Source: an uncultured Clostridia bacterium (lineage in GTDB: Bacteria > Bacillota > Clostridia > Christensenellales > UBA3700). From it: a stretch of 51,822 nt of DNA. This document shows positions 42,663 through 51,685 of the stretch, piece after piece. The notes under the pieces are model-generated. The model was given only the letters and a program-made list of their open reading frames with translations, did not search any database and had not been told where the DNA came from. The stretch covers positions 1 to 51,822 of the forward strand of contig CAMFVQ010000061.1 in NCBI GenBank assembly GCA_945992255.1. Direction: 5' to 3'. A program made the translations under genes and the position numbers. The number at the start of each line of letters is the position of its first letter. Position 1 is the first letter of the stretch.

Positions 42663-43319
42663 ATGAAAATTCAATGGTTGGGACACTCGTGCTTCAAGCT
42701 CGTTGAGTCCACAGGCACAACTATCGTAGCTGATCCGTATGACCCGAAAGGTGTAGGAATAGATTTACCTAAGGTCAAGGCGGATGTCGTGACAATTTCG
42801 CACGACCATTTTGACCACAGTTGCAAGAACAACATAGAGGGCAATCCTACAACCCTAGACAAAGTCGGACTTTGGGATATCAATGGTGTAGAAATCATTG
42901 GACTCCAAAGCTATCACGATGAAGTCAAAGGTCGCAAAAGAGGTGAAAACTTCATTTTCAAATATCGCATGGACGGAGTTGATTTGTGTCACATGGGTGA
43001 TATCGGTCAAGAATGTTCTCCAGTGCTTAGCGAATCAATCGGTGCGGTTGATGTGTTGATGATTCCGGTTGGAGGTACATACACAATCGATGCCGCTCAA
43101 GCTAAGGAATATGTAGATTTCCTTATGCCAGATGTCGTTATTCCTATGCACTTCAAGACACCGAACAGCAAGCTTGATATCGACAAAGTAGATGAATTTG
43201 TAGACTTGTTTGATGAAGAAGATATCATGTATGTTGATGGCGACACATTTGAATTTGACAGATCGTCTTTCGACGGCGAAAGCACCAAAGTTATTATTTT
43301 TACCAACGACAATTTTTAA
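42663..43319 (+). CDS. MBL-fold metallo-hydrolase (UlaG-like)
   Basis: A 218-residue metal-dependent hydrolase of the metallo-beta-lactamase superfamily. The zinc motif HDHFDH lies at 47-52. Further ligand positions are GDIGQE near 118-123 and the late PMHFKTPN near 160-167. The N-terminal KIQWLGHSCF is typical of the UlaG/L-ascorbate-6-phosphate lactonase-like branch. Substrate is unknown. It follows prs by 2 nt, so it is co-expressed and may act on a phosphorylated sugar or nucleotide; that is inference. Confidence 0.88.
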   Translation: MKIQWLGHSCFKLVESTGTTIVADPYDPKGVGIDLPKVKADVVTISHDHFDHSCKNNIEGNPTTLDKVGLWDINGVEIIGLQSYHDEVKGRKRGENFIFKYRMDGVDLCHMGDIGQECSPVLSESIGAVDVLMIPVGGTYTIDAAQAKEYVDFLMPDVVIPMHFKTPNSKLDIDKVDEFVDLFDEEDIMYVDGDTFEFDRSSFDGESTKVIIFTNDNF

Positions 43320-43343
43320 TTTTCACAATTTAACCAACATATA

Positions 43344-43376
43344 ATATAGATTGCTACCGAGTGTAGCAATCTATAT
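43344..43376 (+). other. strong hairpin upstream of rho
   Basis: A perfect 14-bp stem ATATAGATTGCTAC/GTAGCAATCTATAT with a 5-nt loop lies between the MBL gene and rho. A U-rich stretch (ATATTTTTTATTAT) follows a few nt later. It may be a weak terminator or attenuator. Confidence 0.65.
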
Positions 43377-43408
43377 GGATTATATATTTTTTATTATAGG
43401 AGATTTTT

Positions 43409-44932
43409 ATGGCTGATATCAGATTTACTGAGAGAGATTTGTATGAGATGACTATTTTTGCTATTAGAAAAGTGGCAAGCGAGTTGGGTGTAAAATCACC
43501 AACAACTATGCCAAAAGGCAAACTTATCGAGGCTTGTATGGCCGTCCAAAAAGGACTTGTTCCACCTTATATCAAAGGAAAATCAAAAAATACAAGCAAG
43601 ACCAAAGACAATGAAGAAAAAGATATTACTTTGAACCAATCTCAATACAAAACCAACACCGACAATACCCCAGTGATTGATGATGACCAACCTGTCAAAT
43701 TGAATGACAACAAGGGCATATTCGTGGCAGATAGTGCCAGCGAGCCTGTCAGATTGACAGCAGAAGAGTTGATTGCTAGTGGAGATTGTGAGAGAAGGTC
43801 AGGCGTACTCGAGATTTTGGAAGATGGCTATGGATTTTTGAGAGCTGTCAACTGCGAATGCAGTAACAAAGATGCCTATGTATCTAGCAAAATTATCAAG
43901 AGTTTGGGACTCCGCAAGGGCGACCAAGTGACTGCCATTGCTCGCAAAAACTATGACAACAAGCCTGCAGGTGTCACAATGGTAGAATTGGTCAACGGTA
44001 TGAAACCAGACAATCTCCGTATGCGTCCAAACTTTGACAAAATGGTCCCTATCTATCCTGATAGAAGACTAAAACTCGAGCTTGAAGGACAAAAAAATGA
44101 CTTTGCAATCCGTTGCGTTGACCTTGTAGCACCTATCGGTAAAGGACAAAGAGCGATGATTGTATCCCCTCCAAAAGCAGGTAAAACCACACTTTTGAAG
44201 AAGATTGCCACTTCTATATCTATCAATCACCCAGAGGTAGAATTGTTCGTGCTTCTCATCGATGAACGCCCAGAAGAAGTAACAGATATGCAAAGATCAA
44301 TCAAGGGTGAAGTAATTTATTCTACATTCGATGAAGAGCCAAGTCATCACTGCAGAGCGGCAGAATTGCTCATCGAAAAGGCAAAGAGATTTGTCGAAAT
44401 GGGCAGAGACGTAGTCATCATCATGGACTCTTTGACAAGACTTGCTCGTGCATACAACTTGACAGTTGCACCATCAGGCAGAACATTGTCAGGCGGTATC
44501 GACCCATCTGCACTCTATGCTCCAAAGAAATTCTTTGGTAGTGCTAGAAATATCGAAGATGGCGGTAGCTTGACTATCATTGCAACTGCACTTATCGACA
44601 CAGGCAGCCGTATGGATGATGTTATTTACGAAGAATTCAAGGGTACAGGCAATATGGAAATACACCTTGACCGCAAGTTGTCCGAGCGTCGTATATTCCC
44701 AGCTATTGACCTCAATCGTTCTAGCACACGAAGAGAAGACTTGCTTCTCTCTCCAAAGGAGCTTGCAGGTGTGTATGCTATGAGAAGAATGTTGTCAGGT
44801 AGCGAGAATATCGAAATCACCGAGAATTTGTTCAATATGATTGTCAAGACCAAGAACAATGCCGAGTTCGTTGACCAAGTGATTATGCAAATGCAAGTCA
44901 TCGAAAAAGAGGGTTATTCTCTAAGAAAATAA
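43409..44932 (+). CDS. rho: transcription termination factor Rho
   Basis: A 507-residue hexameric RNA helicase that ends transcription of untranslated RNA. An N-terminal Rho_N helical domain (about 1-50) is followed by a charged, low-complexity insert (50-130) rich in K, N, D and T. The RNA-binding cold-shock domain ([15 protein letters not shown], about 130-200) and the ATPase core come next. Walker [11 protein letters not shown] is near 253-262 and Walker [17 protein letters not shown] near 333-348. Q- and R-loop residues ([22 protein letters not shown]) are present. TAGGAG precedes the ATG. Confidence 0.96.
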   Translation: MADIRFTERDLYEMTIFAIRKVASELGVKSPTTMPKGKLIEACMAVQKGLVPPYIKGKSKNTSKTKDNEEKDITLNQSQYKTNTDNTPVIDDDQPVKLNDNKGIFVADSASEPVRLTAEELIASGDCERRSGVLEILEDGYGFLRAVNCECSNKDAYVSSKIIKSLGLRKGDQVTAIARKNYDNKPAGVTMVELVNGMKPDNLRMRPNFDKMVPIYPDRRLKLELEGQKNDFAIRCVDLVAPIGKGQRAMIVSPPKAGKTTLLKKIATSISINHPEVELFVLLIDERPEEVTDMQRSIKGEVIYSTFDEEPSHHCRAAELLIEKAKRFVEMGRDVVIIMDSLTRLARAYNLTVAPSGRTLSGGIDPSALYAPKKFFGSARNIEDGGSLTIIATALIDTGSRMDDVIYEEFKGTGNMEIHLDRKLSERRIFPAIDLNRSSTRREDLLLSPKELAGVYAMRRMLSGSENIEITENLFNMIVKTKNNAEFVDQVIMQMQVIEKEGYSLRK

Positions 44933-44967
44933 ATTAAGTTCAACAAGTTTGAACAAAAAATAAACAA

Positions 44968-44994
44968 AAATAGGCTTGATAAGCCTATTTTTTT
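44968..44994 (+). terminator. intrinsic terminator after rho
   Basis: AAATAGGCTT-GAT-AAGCCTATTT followed by TTTT. The next 190 nt up to 45182 are AT-rich with no gene; TTGACA at 45121 has no well-spaced -10 box. Confidence 0.85.
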
Positions 44995-45182
44995 GTGGGA
45001 AAATCCCAAAAATCATGCAAAAATTTTGCCAAAATCATAGTTGCATTTAGGGCATTGTAAGTGTATAAAAAAAAGTGGAAATATCAAAAATTTTAGAAAA
45101 AAACAAAAAAAAATATTAACTTGACATACATATTCATATTAGAGGTGGTATTTTAGTGGTATAAAGCAACAGGAGAGGGAAT

Positions 45183-45452
45183 ATGCAAAATTATACAAAC
45201 AGACAAACAAGCACCAATAAATATGAGGATTTGGCAAGTTTTTTGCAAAGACTAAACAACCAAAATACAATCACCAAAAGCGACAAAATGTTCTTGGCAT
45301 CAATCGTGAAAAGACAAAGACAACTTATACAAGACCTTGTATATTTTGACCAAAGATACAAGGGGGCTTTGGACAATGATATAGTCGGTGGACTCTATTC
45401 TATCTATACTTTGCTCGAAAATCAAGCTCAATCTTTGACACTTAAAAACTGA
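45183..45452 (+). CDS. small hypothetical protein
   Basis: An 89-residue, polar, largely helical protein that I do not recognise. GGAGAGG stands close to the ATG, which supports real translation. It has no signal peptide or membrane segment. The middle (KSDKMFLASIVKRQRQLIQDLVYFDQRYKG) reads as an amphipathic helix. It is flanked by the rho terminator and a repeat-rich region. Confidence 0.6.
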   Translation: MQNYTNRQTSTNKYEDLASFLQRLNNQNTITKSDKMFLASIVKRQRQLIQDLVYFDQRYKGALDNDIVGGLYSIYTLLENQAQSLTLKN

Positions 45453-45791
45453 CCAAGGAAAGCACAGTATTTGCAGCATTGTGAGAGTCGTGACAGCAAA
45501 GTTGGCAAAAACAATGATTTTCAAATGGACAAGACATTATTTGGAAACAAAGAGTATAAATAAAAGTGTTCCCGAGCAAAATAATACAGCTTTTATCCGT
45601 CATAAAAATAAGTAGCAAGGCAACCAAAATAATTGGCAAGGCAACCAAAGCAAGTAGCAAGGCAACCAAAACAAGGAGTAAGTCAATATGAAAACAGGTG
45701 GTATAAAAAAATAAAAAATGCTGCGAAAACAGCAGTATAGTGGCAAGTTGTAGCGAGTGAGTTGTGGAAAAGGTCAATCCAATCAGAAAAA
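45453..45791. other. gene-poor stretch with a 21-nt tandem repeat
   Basis: Besides the repeat at 45611-45676 nothing is recognised. The repeat lies in an open frame (GTG 45566 to TGA 45691) for a Lys-rich peptide with a (S/G)KATK heptad, but no binding site precedes it. The opposite strand is open too and would give a Leu-rich peptide; neither looks convincing. Confidence 0.4.
45611..45676 (+). repeat. 21-nt tandem repeat, three copies
   Basis: Three units of AGTAGCAAGGCAACCAAAATA with small changes follow one another without spacers. The core GGCAAGGCAACCAAA or AGCAAGGCAACCAAA is kept in each. Confidence 0.75.
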
Positions 45792-46001
45792 TCAGTCGAG
45801 TGTTGGCTCATAGCCGACCAATTCATCTAAGGACACACCAAGAATATCTGCAATTTTGCACAAACAAGTCAAGCTAGGTTCGCAAGAGCCACTCTCATAA
45901 TGCGAGATTGTGCGTTGAGCAAGCCCCAACTTTTCCGCCATCACTTTTTGAGAAATATGGCGAGTTTTTCTTATTCTTTTCAAATTCAGTCCAAAATTCA
46001 T
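45792..46001 (-). CDS. XRE family helix-turn-helix regulator
   Basis: A 69-residue DNA-binding protein, almost entirely a Cro/C1-type helix-turn-helix (LKRIRKTRHISQKVMAEKLG then LAQRTISHYESGSCEPSL, about 8-45), followed by LCKIADILGVSLDELVGYEP. It has no sensor domain. AAGG precedes the ATG. It is divergent from the GH36-like gene 120 nt away and may regulate it, but no operator was identified. Confidence 0.88.
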   Translation of the reverse strand: MNFGLNLKRIRKTRHISQKVMAEKLGLAQRTISHYESGSCEPSLTCLCKIADILGVSLDELVGYEPTLD

Positions 46002-46063
46002 AAATTTTCCTTATATTTTTATTTTATCACACAAAAAAGTAAAATTCAATAGGCATTTTGCTA

Positions 46064-46092
46064 TTGATTATAGCGTTGTGGTATGATATAAT
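46064..46092 (+). promoter_or_regulatory. promoter of the GH36-like operon
   Basis: TTGATT (46064-46069), 17 nt, TATAAT (46087-46092), with AAGGG before the ATG at 46122. Confidence 0.65.
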
Positions 46093-46121
46093 ATTTATAA
46101 TATTATTATAAGGGAAATTAT

Positions 46122-48095
46122 ATGGAAATATCATCATCAAAAATCAGGAAAGTAATCAATGTCGAGAATGGCACTATTATTGATAGTGAACTTTTCAATC
46201 TTGTGACAGGCAGTCACATCAAATGTGTAGGTTATGAGTTTGCTATAAGCTACATTTTGCCGGGCAAGCTTTTTGGTAAAAAGAAGTTTTTTACATCTTT
46301 TGATATGAAAGTAACAGAGAGTGATGATGACGGATTTTTGCTAGAATATTCTGATCACAATATCGACTGGCTCATTCGTGTACATTATCGAGTAGAAGAA
46401 TGTTCGGACACAATCAAGAAGAGTTTGGAAATCAACTGTTCGGACCCAAATGTTGTCATCGATTATATTGATTTGGATAGTTTTGACGTCAGTAAAGCAA
46501 GTTTTAGTTGGACAATTCCGCAAGTTACAAAGAGAGTTTATGTTCCTTGCTATGTGACCACAATGGGACAACCATATTATGTCGAAGATATGTTCTTTGG
46601 TGGCGAATTCCCTATGGCGGACAACCGCATTGTGGAGGGCATATCTCATGCAAAATACCATATCGGCAGGAAGTTTTCTGAGATTGCTAGCGGTGGAGTG
46701 TACAATACAGTTTGCTTTGTAATGGGCGCTGGTATTGGTGCTAGTTTCGACAAAATGCGTGCATCATTTTTCCAATATGTTGCGACATTTTCTCGCCCTG
46801 CCAAGTTCAGAGTGCAATTCAACAGCTGGTATGACCACATGCTTGACATCACTTCTGACAAAGTTATGGGTTCGTTTATGGAGGTTGCTCAAGGCTTCAA
46901 AGAGGCAGGTTTCCGCCCGCTCGATTGCTATGTGGTAGATGATGGTTGGATAGACTATAAGCGACCTGCATTTTGGGAATTTGACAAAGCAAGTTTTTCC
47001 AACGAATTCTACAACGAAAGTGAACTTACCAAGTCCTTAGGCTCGACCTTTGGAGTATGGTTCGGACCACGTGGCGGTTATACGACCCAAACAATCAAAT
47101 ATGCCAAAATGCTCAGACAGCTTGGTTACCACGTGTGCAATCAGTCTTATGACATATGCACAGGTGATCCACGATATATCAAAGATTTGTGTGACAAAAT
47201 GGCACACTTCTGCAAAGAATACAATGTGACTTACTTCAAGATAGATGGCTTTGCCAACACACCTTGCAGGTCAAAAAATCACGGACACCCAAAGGGCAAG
47301 GGCGACGGACTTTACTTCTACACATTCTTGTGGGAAGAGTGGCTCAAAGGTTTCGAGAATATCCGCAAAGTTTGTCCAAATGTATTCTTGAATATCACTT
47401 CTTATGCGCATTGTTCGCCTTGGTTTTTGAAATGGGTGGACGCAGTATGGCTCAACAACTGTGGCGATATGGGTTATGAGGGCGAGGGCAGCAACCTTGA
47501 CCAATGTCTAAACTATCGTGATGGCAAATACAAGGACTTCTTTGATGCCCGTCAGCTCCAATTCCCAACCGCCAACATTTACAATCACGAGCCTTGCTAT
47601 GCAGAACGCAACTACAATCCGCCATTGCCATCGCCAAAGCACCAAACAGTCATATATTCTTACGAGGAATTCGAGAAATATATGTATATGTGCATGATGA
47701 GAGGCACAGGCTTTGTGGAGTTGTATTTTAGCCCTAGCATGTTCGATGCCAAGCGTTGGAAAATTGCAACCAAAGTACTCCAATGGGCAGAAAAGAATTT
47801 TGATATACTCAAGAACAGCCAATTCTTTGGCGAAGAGCCAGCAAGCGGCGGTGTATATGGATACTATGCTTTCGATGGCAAGAATGCGATTATGTCCTTG
47901 CGTAATTCGAGCAACCAGCCAAAGACTTATGTGCTTGACAACAAAGAAAGATGTTTTGTACAATCTGCATATACTATAAGCGAGTATTATCCTACCAAAC
48001 AAGCAGGCGAAAGAGTAGAAAAAAATGCAAAATACAAAATCACACTTCAACCTTATGAAGCAAAGATTTTCAATATAAAACTTATAAAAGACTAA
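46122..48095 (+). CDS. alpha-galactosidase-like glycoside hydrolase (GH36/clan D type)
   Basis: A 657-residue cytosolic protein with a clan GH-D layout: an N-terminal beta-sandwich (about 1-225), a TIM barrel (about 225-560) and a C-terminal beta domain (570-657). CYVVDDGWIDYK near 268-279 matches the barrel strand 1 motif. YFKIDGFA near 370-377 carries the likely nucleophile aspartate, as in KxDxxx motifs of alpha-galactosidases. There is no signal peptide, so it would act on imported oligosaccharides. It starts an operon with a GLUG lipoprotein and a HAD phosphatase. The exact sugar is uncertain. Confidence 0.78.
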   Translation: MEISSSKIRKVINVENGTIIDSELFNLVTGSHIKCVGYEFAISYILPGKLFGKKKFFTSFDMKVTESDDDGFLLEYSDHNIDWLIRVHYRVEECSDTIKKSLEINCSDPNVVIDYIDLDSFDVSKASFSWTIPQVTKRVYVPCYVTTMGQPYYVEDMFFGGEFPMADNRIVEGISHAKYHIGRKFSEIASGGVYNTVCFVMGAGIGASFDKMRASFFQYVATFSRPAKFRVQFNSWYDHMLDITSDKVMGSFMEVAQGFKEAGFRPLDCYVVDDGWIDYKRPAFWEFDKASFSNEFYNESELTKSLGSTFGVWFGPRGGYTTQTIKYAKMLRQLGYHVCNQSYDICTGDPRYIKDLCDKMAHFCKEYNVTYFKIDGFANTPCRSKNHGHPKGKGDGLYFYTFLWEEWLKGFENIRKVCPNVFLNITSYAHCSPWFLKWVDAVWLNNCGDMGYEGEGSNLDQCLNYRDGKYKDFFDARQLQFPTANIYNHEPCYAERNYNPPLPSPKHQTVIYSYEEFEKYMYMCMMRGTGFVELYFSPSMFDAKRWKIATKVLQWAEKNFDILKNSQFFGEEPASGGVYGYYAFDGKNAIMSLRNSSNQPKTYVLDNKERCFVQSAYTISEYYPTKQAGERVEKNAKYKITLQPYEAKIFNIKLIKD

Positions 48096-48124
48096 AATAA
48101 AGAAAGCAATACTTGGAGAAAATA

Positions 48125-50860
48125 ATGAAAAGAAGCAACAAATTAGCACTTATTGTGATATTGATTATGGCAGTGTCCTTGGTCTTTGTGGCTTGTGCGC
48201 CAAAAGATGAAAACGGACTTGTCAAACTTGATACTCCAACTGAAATCTCGCTCAATGGCGATGCTGTGAGTTGGCAATCAGTTGCCAATGCGACAAAATA
48301 TTATGTAAAAGTAGGTGACAAAGAGTACGAAACCAAAGCAACAAGCTTCGTCATCTCAGTAGAAGAAATTGGCATATATCCAGTGACTATCAGAGCCTAT
48401 GGCGACGGCAAAAAGTACGGCGCAAGCGATTGGTCAACGGCTGTCGAATATGTCAAAGGTCAACAACTTGCAACCCCAACCGTTAGTGTGGACAACAATG
48501 CCAAGAAAGCTAGTTGGGAAGCTGTCGAAAATGCAGTCGAATATCTAGTTAGGGTAGAAGCAAAACTAAATCCAAAGGAAGACAAACTCAGCGTAGTAGA
48601 TGAAGTGACTACCACTGAGCTATCTTACAGCTTTGACAACGAAGAAAAGTACAAGAATCCAAACGCTTACCAAATATATGTCATTGCCAAGCCAAGTGCG
48701 GAAGCCAAAATCCATGTCCAATCTAAGGCGAGCGAGGTCAAGAAATATGTTGTGTCCAAAGTTTTGGATACACCAAAGTGGAGCAAAGTTACCACTTCCA
48801 GTGTTTGGTGGGATGCGGTAGATGATGTGACCACTCACAACCTAAAATACGAAATCAAAGTTACTCACAACGGCAAAAGTGAATTCTATACAACTGCTGC
48901 AACCAACTTCAGCATTACCAAAATCAGTATGAGTGAGGCAGGTGAGTATACACTCAACATTCGTGCAGTGGGTGATGGAGAAGTATATCTCAATTCTGAG
49001 TATTCGCAAGATGATGCAGGTTATGTGCTTACCAAGCTCGATGCTATCAACAAAGACAATGTTAGATATACTCCAGCAACAGCTGCAGGCGAAAAGAATA
49101 AAGTATCATTCACTTTGGAGAATGCACTCAGCGTACAAAAAGTTAGATTGATTTTGGAAGCTTATACCGCAAGCGGAGAGAGAAAATTGTCGCAAGTGAC
49201 CAAGGACATCAATATGGAAGAAGGAAAATCAGAGTACGAGGCAACAATCGATGACCTGTTCTTCAAAGAAGTGGAAGGAAGTAGCGAACTCAATCCAACA
49301 AAGAGTGATGAAGAATATTATGGCAAGAATTATGTTATCTCACTCCTTTGCGTGTCTGACAATGCCAAAATCATTGACTCCGAAGTCACCAAGACTGATT
49401 TTATTTACTCCAATTATAAGAAGCCAACCAAAGAAAACGGAGTTTATCTCGTGCATAATGTGGGCGAGCTAGCTTATATGAGAGTAGAGCCAACAGCAAA
49501 ATACCAACTCGAAAACGATATCTCATTCAATGGTTATGAGTTTGAGACAATTCCTAACTTCCAAGGTGCTTTATATGGCAACAACAAGACAATCAAAGAC
49601 CTTGTTTTGACAGCAAAAGACGGCAATGTGGGTCTTGTAGGAATGTTGGCAAGCGGTGGCGAAATCAACAATTTGGTACTTCGCAACGTTGCTACCAAAA
49701 TAAATGGAAAAATCGATAATGCAGGCACTATTGCTGCAATCAACCAAGGCGACATCAGCGGTTGTTATGTGGCAGGCTCAATCAAAACTGCAGCATACGA
49801 GAAAGATATTCAAGACAAAGACAAGTCAGCTCCAAAATATGTGGGTGGACTTGTAGGTGACAACCAAGGCACTATCAACAATTCTTATGCCAATGTAGAC
49901 CTCGAAGGTCAAATCGCAGGCGGACTTGTTGGAAAGAATAGCGGAAGTATCTCTGGCGGATATGCTTTGGGTGTTGTCAATGCCAAGGCTTATGCCAAAG
50001 ATTATGTAAATGGCGAAAGCACTATCACTTGTGATATTTTTGCAGGTGGACTTGTGGCTGTCAATGAAGGCATAATCATGAACATATTTGCAGTCAACAA
50101 TGTCAAAGCTGAGGGCAAAAATGGTGACAACATTTATGCAGGTGGACTTGTTGCTGTCAACCAAAAGGGTAGCGATGAATTTAGCGGTATGATTACTAAT
50201 TGCTATGCAGGTGATGCATACAGCAAAGATGCGACCAAGCGCCTAAATGTTGTGGCAAGTGGTAACAACTCTATTGCAGGTGGTTTTGTAGGCAAGAACA
50301 GCGGTACAATACTCAACTGTTACACTACTTCTAAGGCAAGCGGCAGCGGCAAGAGTGCTGGCTTTGTAGGCACAAATGAGGGTGTTATCAAGGCTTCATT
50401 TAGCACAGGCGGAACTGAAAACAGCGGTATTACAGGAGGCTTTTCGGCAGAGAATAATGGAGAAGTAACCAATTGTTATTATTATGAAGTTACATCTACT
50501 CCAAGAGCAACCGAAACAGCAACAAGAGTTGATGAAAAGGGACTTGCAGAACTTGCAGACAAGCTTGTGATTGATGACAATGCAAGTGCTTTTGGCACAT
50601 TTAGCAACGGACTTGCTCCAGTGTTGAAAGGTATGATTTATGTCGAGAAGTACAGCGTAGAAGTCAAAGAAAGTGTATGGCTAGGTCAAGAGGGCAGACT
50701 TATTGACAACACTGGCAAGACAATCAATCTTGGATATAATCACAAGATTGAAGAGCAAGACACATTCGAATTGCTAGGCAAAAATGTCAGAGGCAATGTC
50801 GTGCAAGGTCAATATATTTACAAAGGTCAAACTTTGCAAATCGTTGTAACTATCAAATAA
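48125..50860 (+). CDS. surface lipoprotein with FN3-like and GLUG repeats
   Basis: A 911-residue lipoprotein. The signal peptide ends in FVAC near residue 24. Three fibronectin III-like beta domains follow at about 30-115, 118-215 and 218-310 (SWQSVANATKYYVKV, ASWEAVENAVEYLVRV, VWWDAVDDVT). From about 440 the protein becomes a beta-helix with GLUG-type repeats (GGLVGDNQGTINNSYAN, GGLVGKNSGSISGGYA, GGFVGKNSGTILNCYT, AGFVGTNEGVIKASFS). These are common in surface adhesins. The start at 48125 has GGAG 7 nt upstream; a TTG at 48113 is less likely. Confidence 0.87.
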   Translation: MKRSNKLALIVILIMAVSLVFVACAPKDENGLVKLDTPTEISLNGDAVSWQSVANATKYYVKVGDKEYETKATSFVISVEEIGIYPVTIRAYGDGKKYGASDWSTAVEYVKGQQLATPTVSVDNNAKKASWEAVENAVEYLVRVEAKLNPKEDKLSVVDEVTTTELSYSFDNEEKYKNPNAYQIYVIAKPSAEAKIHVQSKASEVKKYVVSKVLDTPKWSKVTTSSVWWDAVDDVTTHNLKYEIKVTHNGKSEFYTTAATNFSITKISMSEAGEYTLNIRAVGDGEVYLNSEYSQDDAGYVLTKLDAINKDNVRYTPATAAGEKNKVSFTLENALSVQKVRLILEAYTASGERKLSQVTKDINMEEGKSEYEATIDDLFFKEVEGSSELNPTKSDEEYYGKNYVISLLCVSDNAKIIDSEVTKTDFIYSNYKKPTKENGVYLVHNVGELAYMRVEPTAKYQLENDISFNGYEFETIPNFQGALYGNNKTIKDLVLTAKDGNVGLVGMLASGGEINNLVLRNVATKINGKIDNAGTIAAINQGDISGCYVAGSIKTAAYEKDIQDKDKSAPKYVGGLVGDNQGTINNSYANVDLEGQIAGGLVGKNSGSISGGYALGVVNAKAYAKDYVNGESTITCDIFAGGLVAVNEGIIMNIFAVNNVKAEGKNGDNIYAGGLVAVNQKGSDEFSGMITNCYAGDAYSKDATKRLNVVASGNNSIAGGFVGKNSGTILNCYTTSKASGSGKSAGFVGTNEGVIKASFSTGGTENSGITGGFSAENNGEVTNCYYYEVTSTPRATETATRVDEKGLAELADKLVIDDNASAFGTFSNGLAPVLKGMIYVEKYSVEVKESVWLGQEGRLIDNTGKTINLGYNHKIEEQDTFELLGKNVRGNVVQGQYIYKGQTLQIVVTIK

Positions 50861-50866
50861 TAGATT

Positions 50867-51574
50867 ATGGACAAACTCATAGTTTTGATGGATGCTGATG
50901 ATACATTCCTAGACTTTGGCAAATGCGAGAGATATGCAATAGCCGAAGTTGCGGATATCATCGGTGTGGCAGAAAAAGACAAGTTTTGCGACACTTATCA
51001 TATCGTCAATGACAATGTTTGGAAAGAGTTCGAGCAAGGATTGGTGACAGCTGATGAAATTGCTTACAAACGTTTTGACCGCATATTTGATATGTTCGGC
51101 ATAACAGGGCAAGACAGTCACGAGATAGGCAGAATATACAAAGATTGTTTGTCTAAGCAAGCGATTTTGTTCGATGGAGCAAGAGAATGTTTGCAAGAGC
51201 TGAGCGAAAAGTATAGGTTGTTTGTCATCACCAACGGCATAACTTATACGCAACAAAGGAGATTCCAAAAAGCTGAGCTAAATCAATATTTTGAGCGAAT
51301 TTTTGTGTCGGAACAAATAGGTTATCGCAAACCTCAAAAAGAGTTCTTTGACTATGTAAGAGGGCATATTGAGGGCTTTGATGACAGCCGAGCTGTCGTG
51401 GTGGGCGACTCTATGACTTCTGATATTCAAGGCGGACTTGGAGCAGGGCTGATGACTATTTGGTTCAATCTGCTTGGCAGACAAAACAAGCAAAATTATT
51501 GTGCAGACTTTGAAGTAAAAGGCTATGAAGAGTTGGAGCATTTGTTGGAAAAACTCCAAAATCAAATAAAATAA
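50867..51574 (+). CDS. HAD superfamily phosphatase, YjjG-like
   Basis: A 235-residue HAD hydrolase, related to YjjG-type pyrimidine 5'-nucleotidases that clear non-canonical nucleotides. Motif I DADDTFLD has the nucleophile Asp9 and acid/base Asp11. Motif II is FVITNG, motif III the lysine in YRKPQKEFF, and motif IV VGDSMTSD. A helical cap domain lies at about 18-100. It begins 6 nt after the lipoprotein stop, without a clear binding site, so it is coupled to that gene. Confidence 0.88.
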   Translation: MDKLIVLMDADDTFLDFGKCERYAIAEVADIIGVAEKDKFCDTYHIVNDNVWKEFEQGLVTADEIAYKRFDRIFDMFGITGQDSHEIGRIYKDCLSKQAILFDGARECLQELSEKYRLFVITNGITYTQQRRFQKAELNQYFERIFVSEQIGYRKPQKEFFDYVRGHIEGFDDSRAVVVGDSMTSDIQGGLGAGLMTIWFNLLGRQNKQNYCADFEVKGYEELEHLLEKLQNQIK

Positions 51575-51586
51575 TCATCATAGAAT

Positions 51587-51612
51587 GGACAAGGCGACTT
51601 GTCCGTTTTTTT
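51587..51612 (+). terminator. intrinsic terminator
   Basis: GGACAAG-GCGA-CTTGTCC followed by GTTTTTTT. It ends the GH36-lipoprotein-HAD operon. Confidence 0.88.
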
Positions 51613-51657
51613 ATGATTTAAGCGTAATGAAAAATGCCTTGTTGCTAGATTTTGCGA

Positions 51658-51685
51658 TAGGGTGGGGCAGATATACCCTACCCTA
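51658..51685. other. hairpin near the window end
   Basis: A 10-bp stem TAGGGTGGGG/CCCTACCCTA with one G-U pair and an 8-nt loop, without a T-run. The rest of the sequence to the window end (51613-51822) is AT-rich with ATATG-type words and no gene that I can support. Confidence 0.4.

Noticed and set aside
45121-45126. TTGACA as the promoter of the 89-residue gene
   Set aside because: No -10-like box lies 16-18 nt downstream, so it is not reported as a promoter.
45611-45676. Possible CRISPR array
   Set aside because: The units are 21 nt, directly adjacent and have no spacers; no cas genes are nearby.
47508-48149. Long minus-strand open frame opposite the GH36-like gene
   Set aside because: The plus strand has clear catalytic motifs and a binding site; the antisense frame has no recognisable domain.
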